Assembly (NCBI GenBank): GCA_963827065.1
Contig: CAWGZM010000014.1
Span: forward strand, 62,001 to 126,000
Direction: 5' to 3'
Length of the DNA stretch: 64,000 nucleotides
DNA from: JACVRW01 sp963827065
GTDB lineage: Bacteria; Actinomycetota; Thermoleophilia; Solirubrobacterales; Thermoleophilaceae
A program made the translations under genes and the position numbers. This document shows positions 15,924 to 23,071 of this stretch, piece after piece; within the stretch, counting starts at the first letter, position 1; each line of letters opens with the position of its first letter. The notes beneath the pieces were generated by a model. It saw nothing but the letters and a program-made list of their open reading frames with translations. It was not told the DNA's origin and ran no database searches.

Positions 15924-16014
15924 CGTGTTGAAGCGGATCAGGCGCTGCAGCAGCTGCAGTCGTGCGGCTCTCGAGGGCGGCGCGCTCGGGCACGCCGCGC
16001 AGTCTATGAGGCCG

Positions 16015-16027
16015 TAGAGTGCGCCCG
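16015..16027 (+). promoter_or_regulatory. -10 box of a leaderless transcript
   Basis: TAGAGT at 16015-16020 followed by exactly 6 nt and the GTG start of the alpha/beta hydrolase. There is no room for a ribosome-binding site, which points to leaderless transcription. Confidence 0.55.
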
Positions 16028-16824
16028 TGCCGACCGCCGCCGGGCTCGCATACAGGGAGGTCGGGCCGTCCGACGGCCCCGTCGCGCTGCTGCTGCACGG
16101 CTATCCCGAGTCGTCCTACATGTGGCGCGACGTGCTGCCGGCGCTTGCCGGCGCCGGCTGGCGCGCGCTCGCCCCGGACCTCGCCGGTATGGGCGACTCG
16201 CCGCCCGACCCGCCCGGCACCTGGGAGCGCCACGCGGAACAGGTAGAGCGCTTCCGGACGGAGCTGCGCATCGAGCGCTGCGTGCCCGTCCTGCACGATT
16301 GGGGCGGCCTGATCGGCCTGCGCTGGGCCTGCGAGCATCCCGACGCGGTCCAGGCGCTCGTGATCAGTGCGTCCGGCTTCTTCCCGGATGGCAAGTGGCA
16401 CGGCTTCGCGCAGGCGATGCGGACCCCCGGCACCGGCGAGCAGTTCGTGGCCGGCGCGACGCGCGAGGCCTTCGCGGCCATGCTCGCCCAGCTGTCCGGG
16501 TCGATCGACGACGCCGCGATCGGCGAATACTGGAAGTGCTTCGGGGACGAGGCTCGCCGCCAGGGCCAGCTCGACTTCTACCGCTCGATGGACTTCGAGA
16601 AGATCGCGCCGTACGAGGGCCGGCTCGCGGCCCTCGGGGTGCCGGTCCTGCTGCTGTTCGGCGGCAAGGATCCGTTCGTCCCGACCGCCACGGCGCAGCG
16701 CTTCGAGCGCGAGCTGCCCGACACTCAGCTGGTCCTCGTCGAGGAGGCCGGCCACTTCCTCTGGGAGGACGAGCCCGAGCGCTGCGCCGAGGCGCTCACC
16801 GGCTTTCTCGAGGCGCTCCGCTAG
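16027..16824 (+). CDS. Alpha/beta hydrolase, haloalkane-dehalogenase/epoxide-hydrolase type
   Basis: A 265-residue alpha/beta hydrolase. It has the oxyanion motif HGYPESSYMWR, an Asp nucleophile in VLHDWGG (Asp about 91), acid residue region FGGKDPFVP and the catalytic His in EAGHFLWED. An Asp rather than Ser nucleophile puts it in the haloalkane dehalogenase / epoxide hydrolase branch. The GTG at 16027 is supported by the -10 box 6 nt upstream. The halide-stabilising Trp is consistent with HDWGG, but the second one cannot be placed with confidence, so the substrate remains open. Confidence 0.87.
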   Translation: MPTAAGLAYREVGPSDGPVALLLHGYPESSYMWRDVLPALAGAGWRALAPDLAGMGDSPPDPPGTWERHAEQVERFRTELRIERCVPVLHDWGGLIGLRWACEHPDAVQALVISASGFFPDGKWHGFAQAMRTPGTGEQFVAGATREAFAAMLAQLSGSIDDAAIGEYWKCFGDEARRQGQLDFYRSMDFEKIAPYEGRLAALGVPVLLLFGGKDPFVPTATAQRFERELPDTQLVLVEEAGHFLWEDEPERCAEALTGFLEALR

Positions 16825-16842
16825 CGCTGCCAGACTTCCAGC

Positions 16843-18180
16843 ATGGAACGGCTCTTCGATCTCGAGGATTCACCCAACACGGGTGGAGTTGCCGATCCTG
16901 CGGAGCTGCCGCTCGCCGCCCGCATGCGGCCCGCGACGCTCGGCGAGTTCGCCGGCCAGGAGCACCTGCTCGAGCGCGGCTCGGCGCTGCGGACGGCGAT
17001 CGAGGAGGGCCGCCCACACTCGATGATCCTCTACGGCCCGCCCGGGACCGGCAAGACGACGCTCGCGCGCATGCTGGCCGTGAACGCGCGCGCGGCGTTC
17101 GAGGAGGAGTCGGCCGTGAAGGCGGGCCGGGCCGAGGTGCGCGAGGTGCTCGCCCGCGCCGAGCACCGGCGCGCGACGAGCGGCGAGCGCACCATCTTCT
17201 TCCTCGACGAGATCCATCGCTTCAACAAGGCGCAACAGGACACGCTGCTGCCGGCCGTCGAGAACGGGCTCGTCGTGCTGGTGGGCGCGACGACCGAGAA
17301 CCCGTTCTTCGAGGTCAACTCGGCGCTCCTGTCGCGCTGCCGCATATACGAGCTGCACGCGCTCGAGGACACGCACGTGCTCGAGCTGCTGAGGCGGGCG
17401 CTCGCCCACGAGCGCGGCATACCGGACCCGCCCGGCGTGAAGGACGACGCGCTCGAGTTCCTCGCCGCGCGCGCCGGCGGCGACGCCCGCATGGCGCTGA
17501 GCGCGCTCGAGCTCGCGGCGGAGACCGTCGGCCCCGATGGGACGGTCACGCTCGCGGTCGCCGAGGACGCGCTCCAGCGCCGCGCTGTCCTCTACGACAA
17601 GCAGGGCGACAAGCACTACGACCTGATCTCGGCGTGGATCAAGTCGACGCGCGGCTCCGATCCGGACGCCTCGCTCCTCTACCTGGCGGGGATGCTCGAG
17701 GGCGGCGAGGACCCGCGCTTCATCGCGCGCCGGATGGTCATCCTCGCAAGCGAGGACATCGGCAACGCCGATCCGCGCGCGCTCCAGGTGGCGGTCGCGG
17801 CCGCCCACGCCGTCGAGCACGTCGGGCTGCCCGAGGCTGCGCTCAACCTCGCCCAGGCGGCCGTCTACCTGGCGCTCGCGCCGAAGTCGAACGCCTCCTA
17901 CGAGGCGATCGGCCGCGCGCGCGAGTGGGTGCGCGAGCACGGCGCGCCGGTCCCGCCGCCGGCGCTCCAGAGCGCCGCCTACGCGGGCGCCAAGAAGCTC
18001 GGCCGCGGCGTCGGCTACGACTATCCGCACGCGCACCCGGAGGGCGTCGCGGAGCAGGAGCTGATGCCCGACGAGGCGATCGGCGAGCGCTTCCTAGAGC
18101 TGTCCGAGCACGGCGAGGAGGCCCAGCTGCGCGAGCGGCTCGCCCGCATTCGCAGGGCGCGCGGCCGCGACGAGGAATAA
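16843..18180 (+). CDS. rarA: Replication-associated recombination protein RarA (MgsA)
   Basis: A 445-residue AAA+ clamp-loader-like ATPase. N-terminal RMRPATLGEFAGQEHLL, Walker A YGPPGTGKTT, Walker B FFLDEIHRFNKAQQD, and sensor region GATTENPFFEVNSALLSRC are family signatures; the C-terminal part, DISAWIKS-like YDLISAWIKSTRGSDPDA and MLEGGEDPRFIARR, forms the tetramerisation region. It acts at stalled replication forks. It follows the hydrolase gene by 18 bp in the same orientation; a CAGACT box lies 6 nt before the ATG, so independent leaderless expression is possible. Confidence 0.96.
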   Translation: MERLFDLEDSPNTGGVADPAELPLAARMRPATLGEFAGQEHLLERGSALRTAIEEGRPHSMILYGPPGTGKTTLARMLAVNARAAFEEESAVKAGRAEVREVLARAEHRRATSGERTIFFLDEIHRFNKAQQDTLLPAVENGLVVLVGATTENPFFEVNSALLSRCRIYELHALEDTHVLELLRRALAHERGIPDPPGVKDDALEFLAARAGGDARMALSALELAAETVGPDGTVTLAVAEDALQRRAVLYDKQGDKHYDLISAWIKSTRGSDPDASLLYLAGMLEGGEDPRFIARRMVILASEDIGNADPRALQVAVAAAHAVEHVGLPEAALNLAQAAVYLALAPKSNASYEAIGRAREWVREHGAPVPPPALQSAAYAGAKKLGRGVGYDYPHAHPEGVAEQELMPDEAIGERFLELSEHGEEAQLRERLARIRRARGRDEE

Positions 18181-18189
18181 TCCCGCGTC

Positions 18190-19773
18190 ATGGAAGCCGC
18201 GGTGAGACCGGTCGACGAGCGCCCGCCCGAGCTCGAGTCTTTCAGCCCGCTCGACGGGGCTCGTCTCGGCGGGGTCCCGACCCTCGTTCCGCATGAGGTT
18301 CAGGCGGTCGTGGATGACGTTGCGAGCGTCCAGCCATTCTGGGCCCAGCTGCCGCTGGCGGATCGAGCGCGCTACATGCGTCGAGCGGGCCAGGCCATCA
18401 TCGACCAGCTCGACGAGCTGGCCGAGCTGCTGAGCCGCGAGCAGGGCAAGGCGATCAACGAGTCCTACGTCATGGAGCTCGTGCCGACGATCGACTCACT
18501 CCGCTGGCTGGCGGACGCCGGGCCCGGGATCCTCGAGGACGAGCGCGTCCCACTTCCGATCTTCATCAAGCAGAAGCGCGCCCGCTTCACCTACGAGCCG
18601 CTCGGCGTGGTCGGAGTGATCGCCCCCTGGAACTACCCATGGTCGATCCCCTTCGGCGAGGTCGCGATCGCGCTGCTGGCCGGCAACGGCGTGGTGCTGA
18701 AGCCCGCCTCGCTCACGCCGCTGATCGGCCAACGCATCCAGGAGGTCTTCGAGCGCGCGGGCGTGCCCGAGGGGCTCGTGCGCACGGTCCACGGCGGCGG
18801 CGCGGTCGGGCAGGCGCTCGTCGAGTCGAGCGCCGCCAAGATCTTCTTCACGGGCTCGGTCGAGGTCGGACGCCGCGTCGGCGAGGAATGCGCCCGGCGC
18901 ATGAAGGGCTCCGTGCTCGAGCTCGGCGGCAAGGACCCGATGATCGTCTGCTCCGACGCCAACCTGCCGAACGCCGTCTCGGGGTGCCTCTGGGGCGGCT
19001 TCGCCAACGCCGGCCAGACCTGCTCGGGGATCGAGCGCGTCTACGTCGTCGAGGACGTCGCCGAGCGCTTCATCGAGGCCGTCGTCGAGGGGGCGCAGCA
19101 ACTGCGTGTCGGCGACCCGCTCGAGTGGGACACCGAGGTCGGGCCAATGATCTCGCCCGAGCAGCTGCGGCTCGTGCAGGAGCTCGTCGACGACGCCGTT
19201 GCCAACGGGGCGGCGCTCCGATGCGGCGGTCCCGACGAGCCGTGGTTCAGGCCCGCGGTGGTCACCGGCGTGACGCACGACATGCGCATCATGCGCGAGG
19301 AGATCTTCGGCCCGGTCGTGCCGATAGTGACCGTGAAGGACGAGGACGAGGCGATCGCGCTCGCCAACGACTCTGCGTTCGGGCTCGGCGCGTCGGTCTG
19401 GACCATGAACCGGGCAAAGGGCGAGCGCATCGCCGGCCGCATCCAGTCGGGCATGGTCTGGATCAACGACCACATGTTCAGCCACGGCGCCTGCTCGTGC
19501 TCGTGGGGCGGCGTCAAGGACTCCGGCCTCGGCCGCTCGCACTCCAAGTTCGGGCTCTACGAGTGCGTGAACGTCAAGCTCGTGACCTGGGAGCCCTCGC
19601 GCACGCGCGACTTCTGGTGGCACCCCTACGACGAGGCGCTCGGCAAGGCGATGCAGGCGTCGGCGAGGCTGCTCTACGGCCGCGACGCCGACAAGCCGGC
19701 GGCGCTGCGGCGCGGCCTTGTGCCGCTGGCCCGGCTCGGCGGCAAGACGCTGCGCGACGTCCTGAAGCGCTGA
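18190..19773 (+). CDS. NAD(P)-dependent aldehyde dehydrogenase
   Basis: A 527-residue ALDH superfamily member. The cofactor and active-site features are all seen: PWNYPWSIPF, FTGSVEVGRRV, LELGGKDPMIV with the general-base Glu, and the nucleophilic Cys in NAGQTCSGIER; the C-terminal EEIFGPVVPIV segment is also intact. The N-terminal ERPPELESFSPLDG extension and the C-terminal membrane-proximal tail (KALGKAMQ-like) match the long-chain/benzaldehyde-type and succinic-semialdehyde-type group of actinobacteria. Substrate cannot be fixed. It follows rarA by 9 bp and ends at a strong nested hairpin. Confidence 0.93.
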   Translation: MEAAVRPVDERPPELESFSPLDGARLGGVPTLVPHEVQAVVDDVASVQPFWAQLPLADRARYMRRAGQAIIDQLDELAELLSREQGKAINESYVMELVPTIDSLRWLADAGPGILEDERVPLPIFIKQKRARFTYEPLGVVGVIAPWNYPWSIPFGEVAIALLAGNGVVLKPASLTPLIGQRIQEVFERAGVPEGLVRTVHGGGAVGQALVESSAAKIFFTGSVEVGRRVGEECARRMKGSVLELGGKDPMIVCSDANLPNAVSGCLWGGFANAGQTCSGIERVYVVEDVAERFIEAVVEGAQQLRVGDPLEWDTEVGPMISPEQLRLVQELVDDAVANGAALRCGGPDEPWFRPAVVTGVTHDMRIMREEIFGPVVPIVTVKDEDEAIALANDSAFGLGASVWTMNRAKGERIAGRIQSGMVWINDHMFSHGACSCSWGGVKDSGLGRSHSKFGLYECVNVKLVTWEPSRTRDFWWHPYDEALGKAMQASARLLYGRDADKPAALRRGLVPLARLGGKTLRDVLKR

Positions 19774-19811
19774 GCGCCGCTAAGGGGTCGCCGGAGCGAC
19801 CGCTCAGGCGC
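19767..19811 (+). terminator. Nested hairpin after aldehyde dehydrogenase
   Basis: Outer arms GCGCTGAGCG / CGCTCAG-G-CGC (one bulge) enclose an inner GGTCG / CGACC stem. The outer left arm overlaps the ALDH stop codon. Good stability but no T-run. Confidence 0.5.
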
Positions 19812-19878
19812 AACTAAGGCCTAACCGGCTCCGGATTGCCGATGTAGGCGGCCACCCCTTAGCCGTAGCTTCCTCGAC

Positions 19879-20040
19879 ATGACCGGAGGCCTTTCACACG
19901 CAGCTGCAATTGAGCATGTTGACGACCTGCAGCGGGCCGCGACGGAGCGCCGCCGGCGCGGACGGAAGGAGCGTCCGCCCCGACGCCGGCCTCTGCTGCC
20001 AGGGCTGCTGCGGCGCCCGCGTCATGCGCTCGCGGCGTGA
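19879..20040 (+). CDS. Possible 53-residue Arg-rich small protein
   Basis: A short frame beginning MTGGLSHAAAIEHVDDLQRA, turning strongly basic (RRRRGRKERPPRRRP), ending LRRPRHALAA. It is bounded by a terminator upstream and a 14-bp hairpin 20 bp downstream, so it looks like a self-contained transcription unit. The amphipathic N-terminus and basic C-terminus are not a family I recognise. Coding status is likely but unproven. Confidence 0.45.
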   Translation: MTGGLSHAAAIEHVDDLQRAATERRRRGRKERPPRRRPLLPGLLRRPRHALAA

Positions 20041-20060
20041 CCTCGCCGCCTGAGACGGGC

Positions 20061-20098
20061 GCTCACCGCACGGGCCCTTCCCTCCCCGTGCGGTGAGC
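20061..20098 (+). terminator. Strong hairpin, 14-bp perfect stem
   Basis: GCTCACCGCACGGG / CCCGTGCGGTGAGC with a 10-nt loop, the most stable simple hairpin in this part of the window. It follows the Arg-rich small frame and precedes the siroheme gene promoter, so it insulates the two. Confidence 0.7.
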
Positions 20099-20140
20099 CG
20101 CCGGTCTCCCCCGCCGAGCGGGCCCGAGCTCGGCGGTGCC

Positions 20141-20157
20141 TAGACTCCCCAGTGATG
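20141..20157 (+). promoter_or_regulatory. -10 box before the siroheme gene
   Basis: TAGACT at 20141-20146, with GTG at 20152 (5 nt) and ATG at 20155 (8 nt). The spacing fits leaderless initiation at one of these codons and supports the long N-terminus of the downstream protein. Confidence 0.5.
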
Positions 20158-20895
20158 CCCGCACAGGCCTACGCAGGCAAGGAATGCGTCTGTCAGCTGC
20201 GCAGGGGAATCTGCGACCAGAGCTGCGTCCAGGGGATGCTCGATACCCCCTTCTATATCGCCTGCCTGAAGCTGAGCGGGCGCCGCTGCGTGGTCGTCGG
20301 CGGCGGTGATATCGGGCTCGAGAAGGTCGAGGGCCTGCTCGCATGCGACGGCGATGTGACGCTGATCGCCCCCGACGCGATCGAGCCGCTGCGCGAGCTC
20401 GCCGACGAGGGCTCGATCCGCTGGGAGCGGCGGACCTACGCCGGGCCGGCCGACCTCGAGGGCGTGTTCATGGCGATCGCGGCGACGAACGACACGGACG
20501 TCAACATCGCCGTCTACGAGGACGCCGAGCGCAGGGCCATGCTCGTGAACGTCGTGGACGTGCCGCCGCTCTGCAACTTCATCCTCCCCGCCATCGTGCG
20601 CAGCGGGCCGCTCGCGATCGCGATCTCCACCGCGGGCGCGTCGCCGGCGCTGGCCAAGCGGATCCGCAACGAGATCGCCGACGAGTACGGCGAGCCCTAC
20701 GCGCAGCTGGCGGTGCTCCTGAACGACGTGCGCGGCTGGGCCAAGGGCACGCTGCCCACCTATCAGGACCGCAAGGACTTCTTCGAGTCGATCGTGAACG
20801 GCGACCCGGACCCCGTCGAGCTGCTTCGCCGCGGCGAGGAGGACGCCGTGCGCGACCTGATCTCGGCGGCGCAGAGCACTCAGGCGCACGCCTGA
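20155..20895 (+). CDS. Precorrin-2 dehydrogenase / sirohydrochlorin ferrochelatase (Met8/CysG-N type)
   Basis: A NAD-dependent bifunctional siroheme enzyme of about 246 residues. The Rossmann start LSGRRCVVVGGGDIGLEKVE is clear, followed by VTLIAP, FMAIAATNDTDVN and the Asn/Pro-rich active-site region VDVPPLCNF; ISTAGASPALAKRIR belongs to the dimerisation/central domain. The family usually begins around MLDTPFYIACLKL (ATG 20236). Here the frame continues 27 residues upstream, contains four cysteines (CVCQLRRGICDQSC), and starts right after a -10 box, so I favour the longer form. It works with the CobA/HemD fusion at 32.8 kb in siroheme or related tetrapyrrole synthesis. Confidence 0.88.
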   Translation: MPAQAYAGKECVCQLRRGICDQSCVQGMLDTPFYIACLKLSGRRCVVVGGGDIGLEKVEGLLACDGDVTLIAPDAIEPLRELADEGSIRWERRTYAGPADLEGVFMAIAATNDTDVNIAVYEDAERRAMLVNVVDVPPLCNFILPAIVRSGPLAIAISTAGASPALAKRIRNEIADEYGEPYAQLAVLLNDVRGWAKGTLPTYQDRKDFFESIVNGDPDPVELLRRGEEDAVRDLISAAQSTQAHA

Positions 20896-20906
20896 GCGAG
20901 CGGAGG

Positions 20907-20921
20907 TACGCTGGCCGCGTG
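20907..20921 (+). promoter_or_regulatory. -10 box of leaderless moaC
   Basis: TACGCT at 20907-20912, then 6 nt, then the GTG start of moaC at 20919. The GGAGG just upstream of the box is too far from the GTG to serve it. Confidence 0.45.
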
Positions 20922-21398
20922 GCTCCCAAGGGCGAGCTGACGCACCTCGACGACGCCGGGCGCGCCCGGATGGTCGACGTGGGCGCCAAGGACGTGACGG
21001 ACCGGCGTGCGCTTGCGCGCGCCGTCGTGCGCATGTCGGCGGATACCGCCGCGGCGGTCGCGCGCGGCGACGCGCCCAAGGGCGACGTCATCTCGACGGC
21101 GCGCATCGCGGGCATCCAGGCCGCCAAGCGCACCGCCGAGCTGATCCCGCTCTGCCACCCGCTACCGCTGTCCTTCGCCGACGTGCGCATCGAGGTCGGC
21201 GACGGCCTCGTCGAGATCGAGGCCGAGGCGCGGACGAGCGCGCAGACGGGCGTCGAGATGGAGGCGATGACGGCAGCGTCGGTAGCCGCGCTGACCGTCT
21301 ACGACATGGTCAAGGGCCTCGAGCGCGGCGTCGAGATCACCGAGATCGTGCTGCTCGAGAAGTCCGGCGGCCGGCACGACTGGAGGCGCCAGGCGTGA
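20919..21398 (+). CDS. moaC: Cyclic pyranopterin monophosphate synthase MoaC
   Basis: A 159-residue molybdenum-cofactor enzyme. Family signatures are LTHLDDAGRARMVDVGAKD, the catalytic-site segments ELIPLCHPLPL and TGVEMEAMTAASVAALTVYD, and the Lys in MVKGLERGVEI. It converts the 3-prime,8-cyclo-GTP made by MoaA to cyclic pyranopterin monophosphate. The start GTG gives VAPKGELTHL. The next gene overlaps by 4 bp and a MoaB/Mog protein follows, so this is a Mo-cofactor operon with an unrelated gene between. Confidence 0.96.
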   Translation: MAPKGELTHLDDAGRARMVDVGAKDVTDRRALARAVVRMSADTAAAVARGDAPKGDVISTARIAGIQAAKRTAELIPLCHPLPLSFADVRIEVGDGLVEIEAEARTSAQTGVEMEAMTAASVAALTVYDMVKGLERGVEITEIVLLEKSGGRHDWRRQA

Positions 21399-21796
21399 GG
21401 CCGGAGACAATCGCCCTCATCCACAGCGTGTACGACGCCATGAACCGGCGCGACATAGAGACGCTTCGCCGGCTCGCTCGCGAGAATCCGGACTACGTCT
21501 GGAGCAACGGGGTCGACATGCCCGAGCCCGGGATCCGCGACGGCATCGAGGGCACAGCGTATGTCGAGGAGTTCTTCGGCGCCTTCGATCGCAACCACAC
21601 CACGGTCCGCGATGTGATCGACCTCGGGGAGGACCGTGTGATCTTCGTGGTCCATCACAGCGTGCGCGGCGCTGTGAGCGGGGCCGTGGTCGAGCGCGAC
21701 GAGGTCCATCTGTGGCGAACGGCGGATGGCCGGCTGGTGGGCCTCGACGAGTTCCTGACGCTCGACGAAGCCCGCGAGGCCGCCGCCACCGCGTGA
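21395..21796 (+). CDS. SnoaL-like (NTF2-fold) protein
   Basis: A 133-residue NTF2-like domain, with the opening IALIHSVYDAMNRRDIETLR and the core GTAYVEEFFGAFDRNHTTVRD. Such proteins are small-molecule isomerases/hydrolases or binding proteins of uncertain role. It is translationally coupled on both sides (GTGA overlaps with moaC and with moaB), which puts it firmly inside the molybdopterin operon although no link to that pathway is established. Confidence 0.8.
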   Translation: MRPETIALIHSVYDAMNRRDIETLRRLARENPDYVWSNGVDMPEPGIRDGIEGTAYVEEFFGAFDRNHTTVRDVIDLGEDRVIFVVHHSVRGAVSGAVVERDEVHLWRTADGRLVGLDEFLTLDEAREAAATA

Positions 21797-22263
21797 AGGC
21801 CGCAGTCGTCACGGTGTCCACGTCGATCGCGGCGGGAGAGGGCGAGGACGCCTCCGGGCCGGCGCTGGCACGGCTCTGCGAGGAGGCCGGCCTCGAGGTC
21901 ACACGGGCGACGGTGAGCGACGACCGCGACGCGCTCGTCACGGTCCTCACCCGCCTGGCCGACCACGAGGGCGTGCGCTTCATCTTCACCACGGGCGGCA
22001 CCGGCCTCACGGTCGACGACGTGACGCCGGAGGCCACCCGGGCCGTCATCGAGCGCGAGGCCCCGGGCTACGCGGAGTCGATCCGCGCCGATTCGCGTGC
22101 GCACACCCCGCTCGGCATCCTCACGCGCGGGGTTTCGGGCATCCGCGGCCGCACCCTGATCGTCAACTTCCCAGGCAATCCGAAGGCGATCGAGCAGTCC
22201 TGGCCGGTGGTGGGCCCGACGCTCGAGCACGCCGCAGCCACGCTCGAGCGCGGCGCGGTCTGA
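21793..22263 (+). CDS. Molybdenum cofactor biosynthesis protein MoaB/Mog
   Basis: A 156-residue MoaB/MogA/MoeA-fold protein. AVVTVSTSIAAGEGEDASG begins the fold; FIFTTGGTGLTVDDVTPEAT is the molybdopterin-binding signature; GRTLIVNFPGNPKAIEQSW closes the active site. It adenylates molybdopterin before metal insertion (Mog activity) or binds it (MoaB). The GTG at 21793 overlaps the SnoaL stop codon. The gene ends 8 bp before the convergent TetR gene. Confidence 0.93.
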   Translation: MKAAVVTVSTSIAAGEGEDASGPALARLCEEAGLEVTRATVSDDRDALVTVLTRLADHEGVRFIFTTGGTGLTVDDVTPEATRAVIEREAPGYAESIRADSRAHTPLGILTRGVSGIRGRTLIVNFPGNPKAIEQSWPVVGPTLEHAAATLERGAV

Positions 22264-22270
22264 CCGCGGC

Positions 22271-23017
22271 TCAGCCGCGCCCGCGCACCAGCACGTCGAC
22301 TCCGTCGAGCAGCCGCTCGAGCCGCCAGCCGAAGTCCTCGTCCGGATCGTCGACCTCGTCGAGGGCACCGGATGCGAGCGCGCGGTGGAGGGCCGGGTAG
22401 CGCTCGGCGTCGGTGAGGCTCCTGATCAGGCGGCTCCACGCCGCCGAGACGTTGACCTCGCCGGACGCCGCGGCGGCCGCGCCGATGTCGGCCATCAGCG
22501 TCACCTCGTTGCGGACGTAGCCGCTCAGCAACAGGATGACGGACAGCTTCTCGCCCTCGTCGAGGCCGGTTTCGGCGAGCGAGGCGAGGCCGGCCTCCAT
22601 CCAGCCGACGCCGTTGGGCGTTATGGGCGGGCCGCCGATCGGCACGCGCACGACCCACGGATGCCGGCCCAGCGCGCGGTAGTAGGACCAGCCCCAGCGC
22701 GACAGCCCGGGCCGCCAGTCCTCACCGGGCTGCGAGGCCGGCGGTGCAGGCCCAACCGCCGCATCGACCATCAGCGCCAGCAGCTCGTCCTTGGACGCGA
22801 CATAGCGGTAGAGCGACATGGCGGAAGCGCCGAGCTCGCCTGCCACGCGGCCCATCGAGACAGCCGCCAGCCCCTCGGTAGCCGCCAACTTGACCGCGGC
22901 CTCGACGATGCGGTCGAGGCTCAAGCCCGGCTTCGGCCCCTTGGTGGGCCGCTCGCGCAAGCCCCAGGCGGTCTCGATGCTCGCCGGCAGGCCCGTCTCC
23001 TCGCTCATCGTGTCCAT
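22271..23017 (-). CDS. TetR family regulator (TetR_C-type), divergent from an ABC exporter
   Basis: A 248-residue TetR protein with a typical N-terminal helix-turn-helix, IVEAAVKLAATEGLAAVSMG then ELGASAMSLYRYVASKDELL. The large C-terminal domain with YRALGRHPWVVRVPIGGPP resembles TetR class C-terminal regions that bind drugs. ATG 23017 has a GGGGTGA site; ATG 23008 is the alternative. The divergent gene is a DrrA-type drug-export ATPase, and a perfect TGCGTA-N5-TACGCA dyad lies between them, so a repressor of the exporter is a strong inference. Confidence 0.92.
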   Translation of the reverse strand: MDTMSEETGLPASIETAWGLRERPTKGPKPGLSLDRIVEAAVKLAATEGLAAVSMGRVAGELGASAMSLYRYVASKDELLALMVDAAVGPAPPASQPGEDWRPGLSRWGWSYYRALGRHPWVVRVPIGGPPITPNGVGWMEAGLASLAETGLDEGEKLSVILLLSGYVRNEVTLMADIGAAAAASGEVNVSAAWSRLIRSLTDAERYPALHRALASGALDEVDDPDEDFGWRLERLLDGVDVLVRGRG

Positions 23018-23028
23018 TGTCACCCCGG

Positions 23029-23062
23029 TTGACGTCGGCGTCTTATGCGTATAGTCTACGCA
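23029..23062 (+). promoter_or_regulatory. Promoter with TetR operator for the ABC exporter
   Basis: A TTGACG (23029-23034) and TATAGT (23050-23055) pair with 15-bp spacing form a promoter; the inverted repeat TGCGTA-tagtc-TACGCA (23046-23062) covers the -10 box. Occupation by the divergently encoded TetR protein would block transcription of the exporter. Confidence 0.65.
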
Positions 23063-23071
23063 GTTGTGCTT

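Noticed and set aside
14769..18296. Plus-strand open frame of 1175 codons
   Set aside because: It runs antisense to the M20 peptidase and out of frame through the hydrolase and rarA; its product is Arg/Ala/Gly-rich and has no motif, a usual effect of very high GC.
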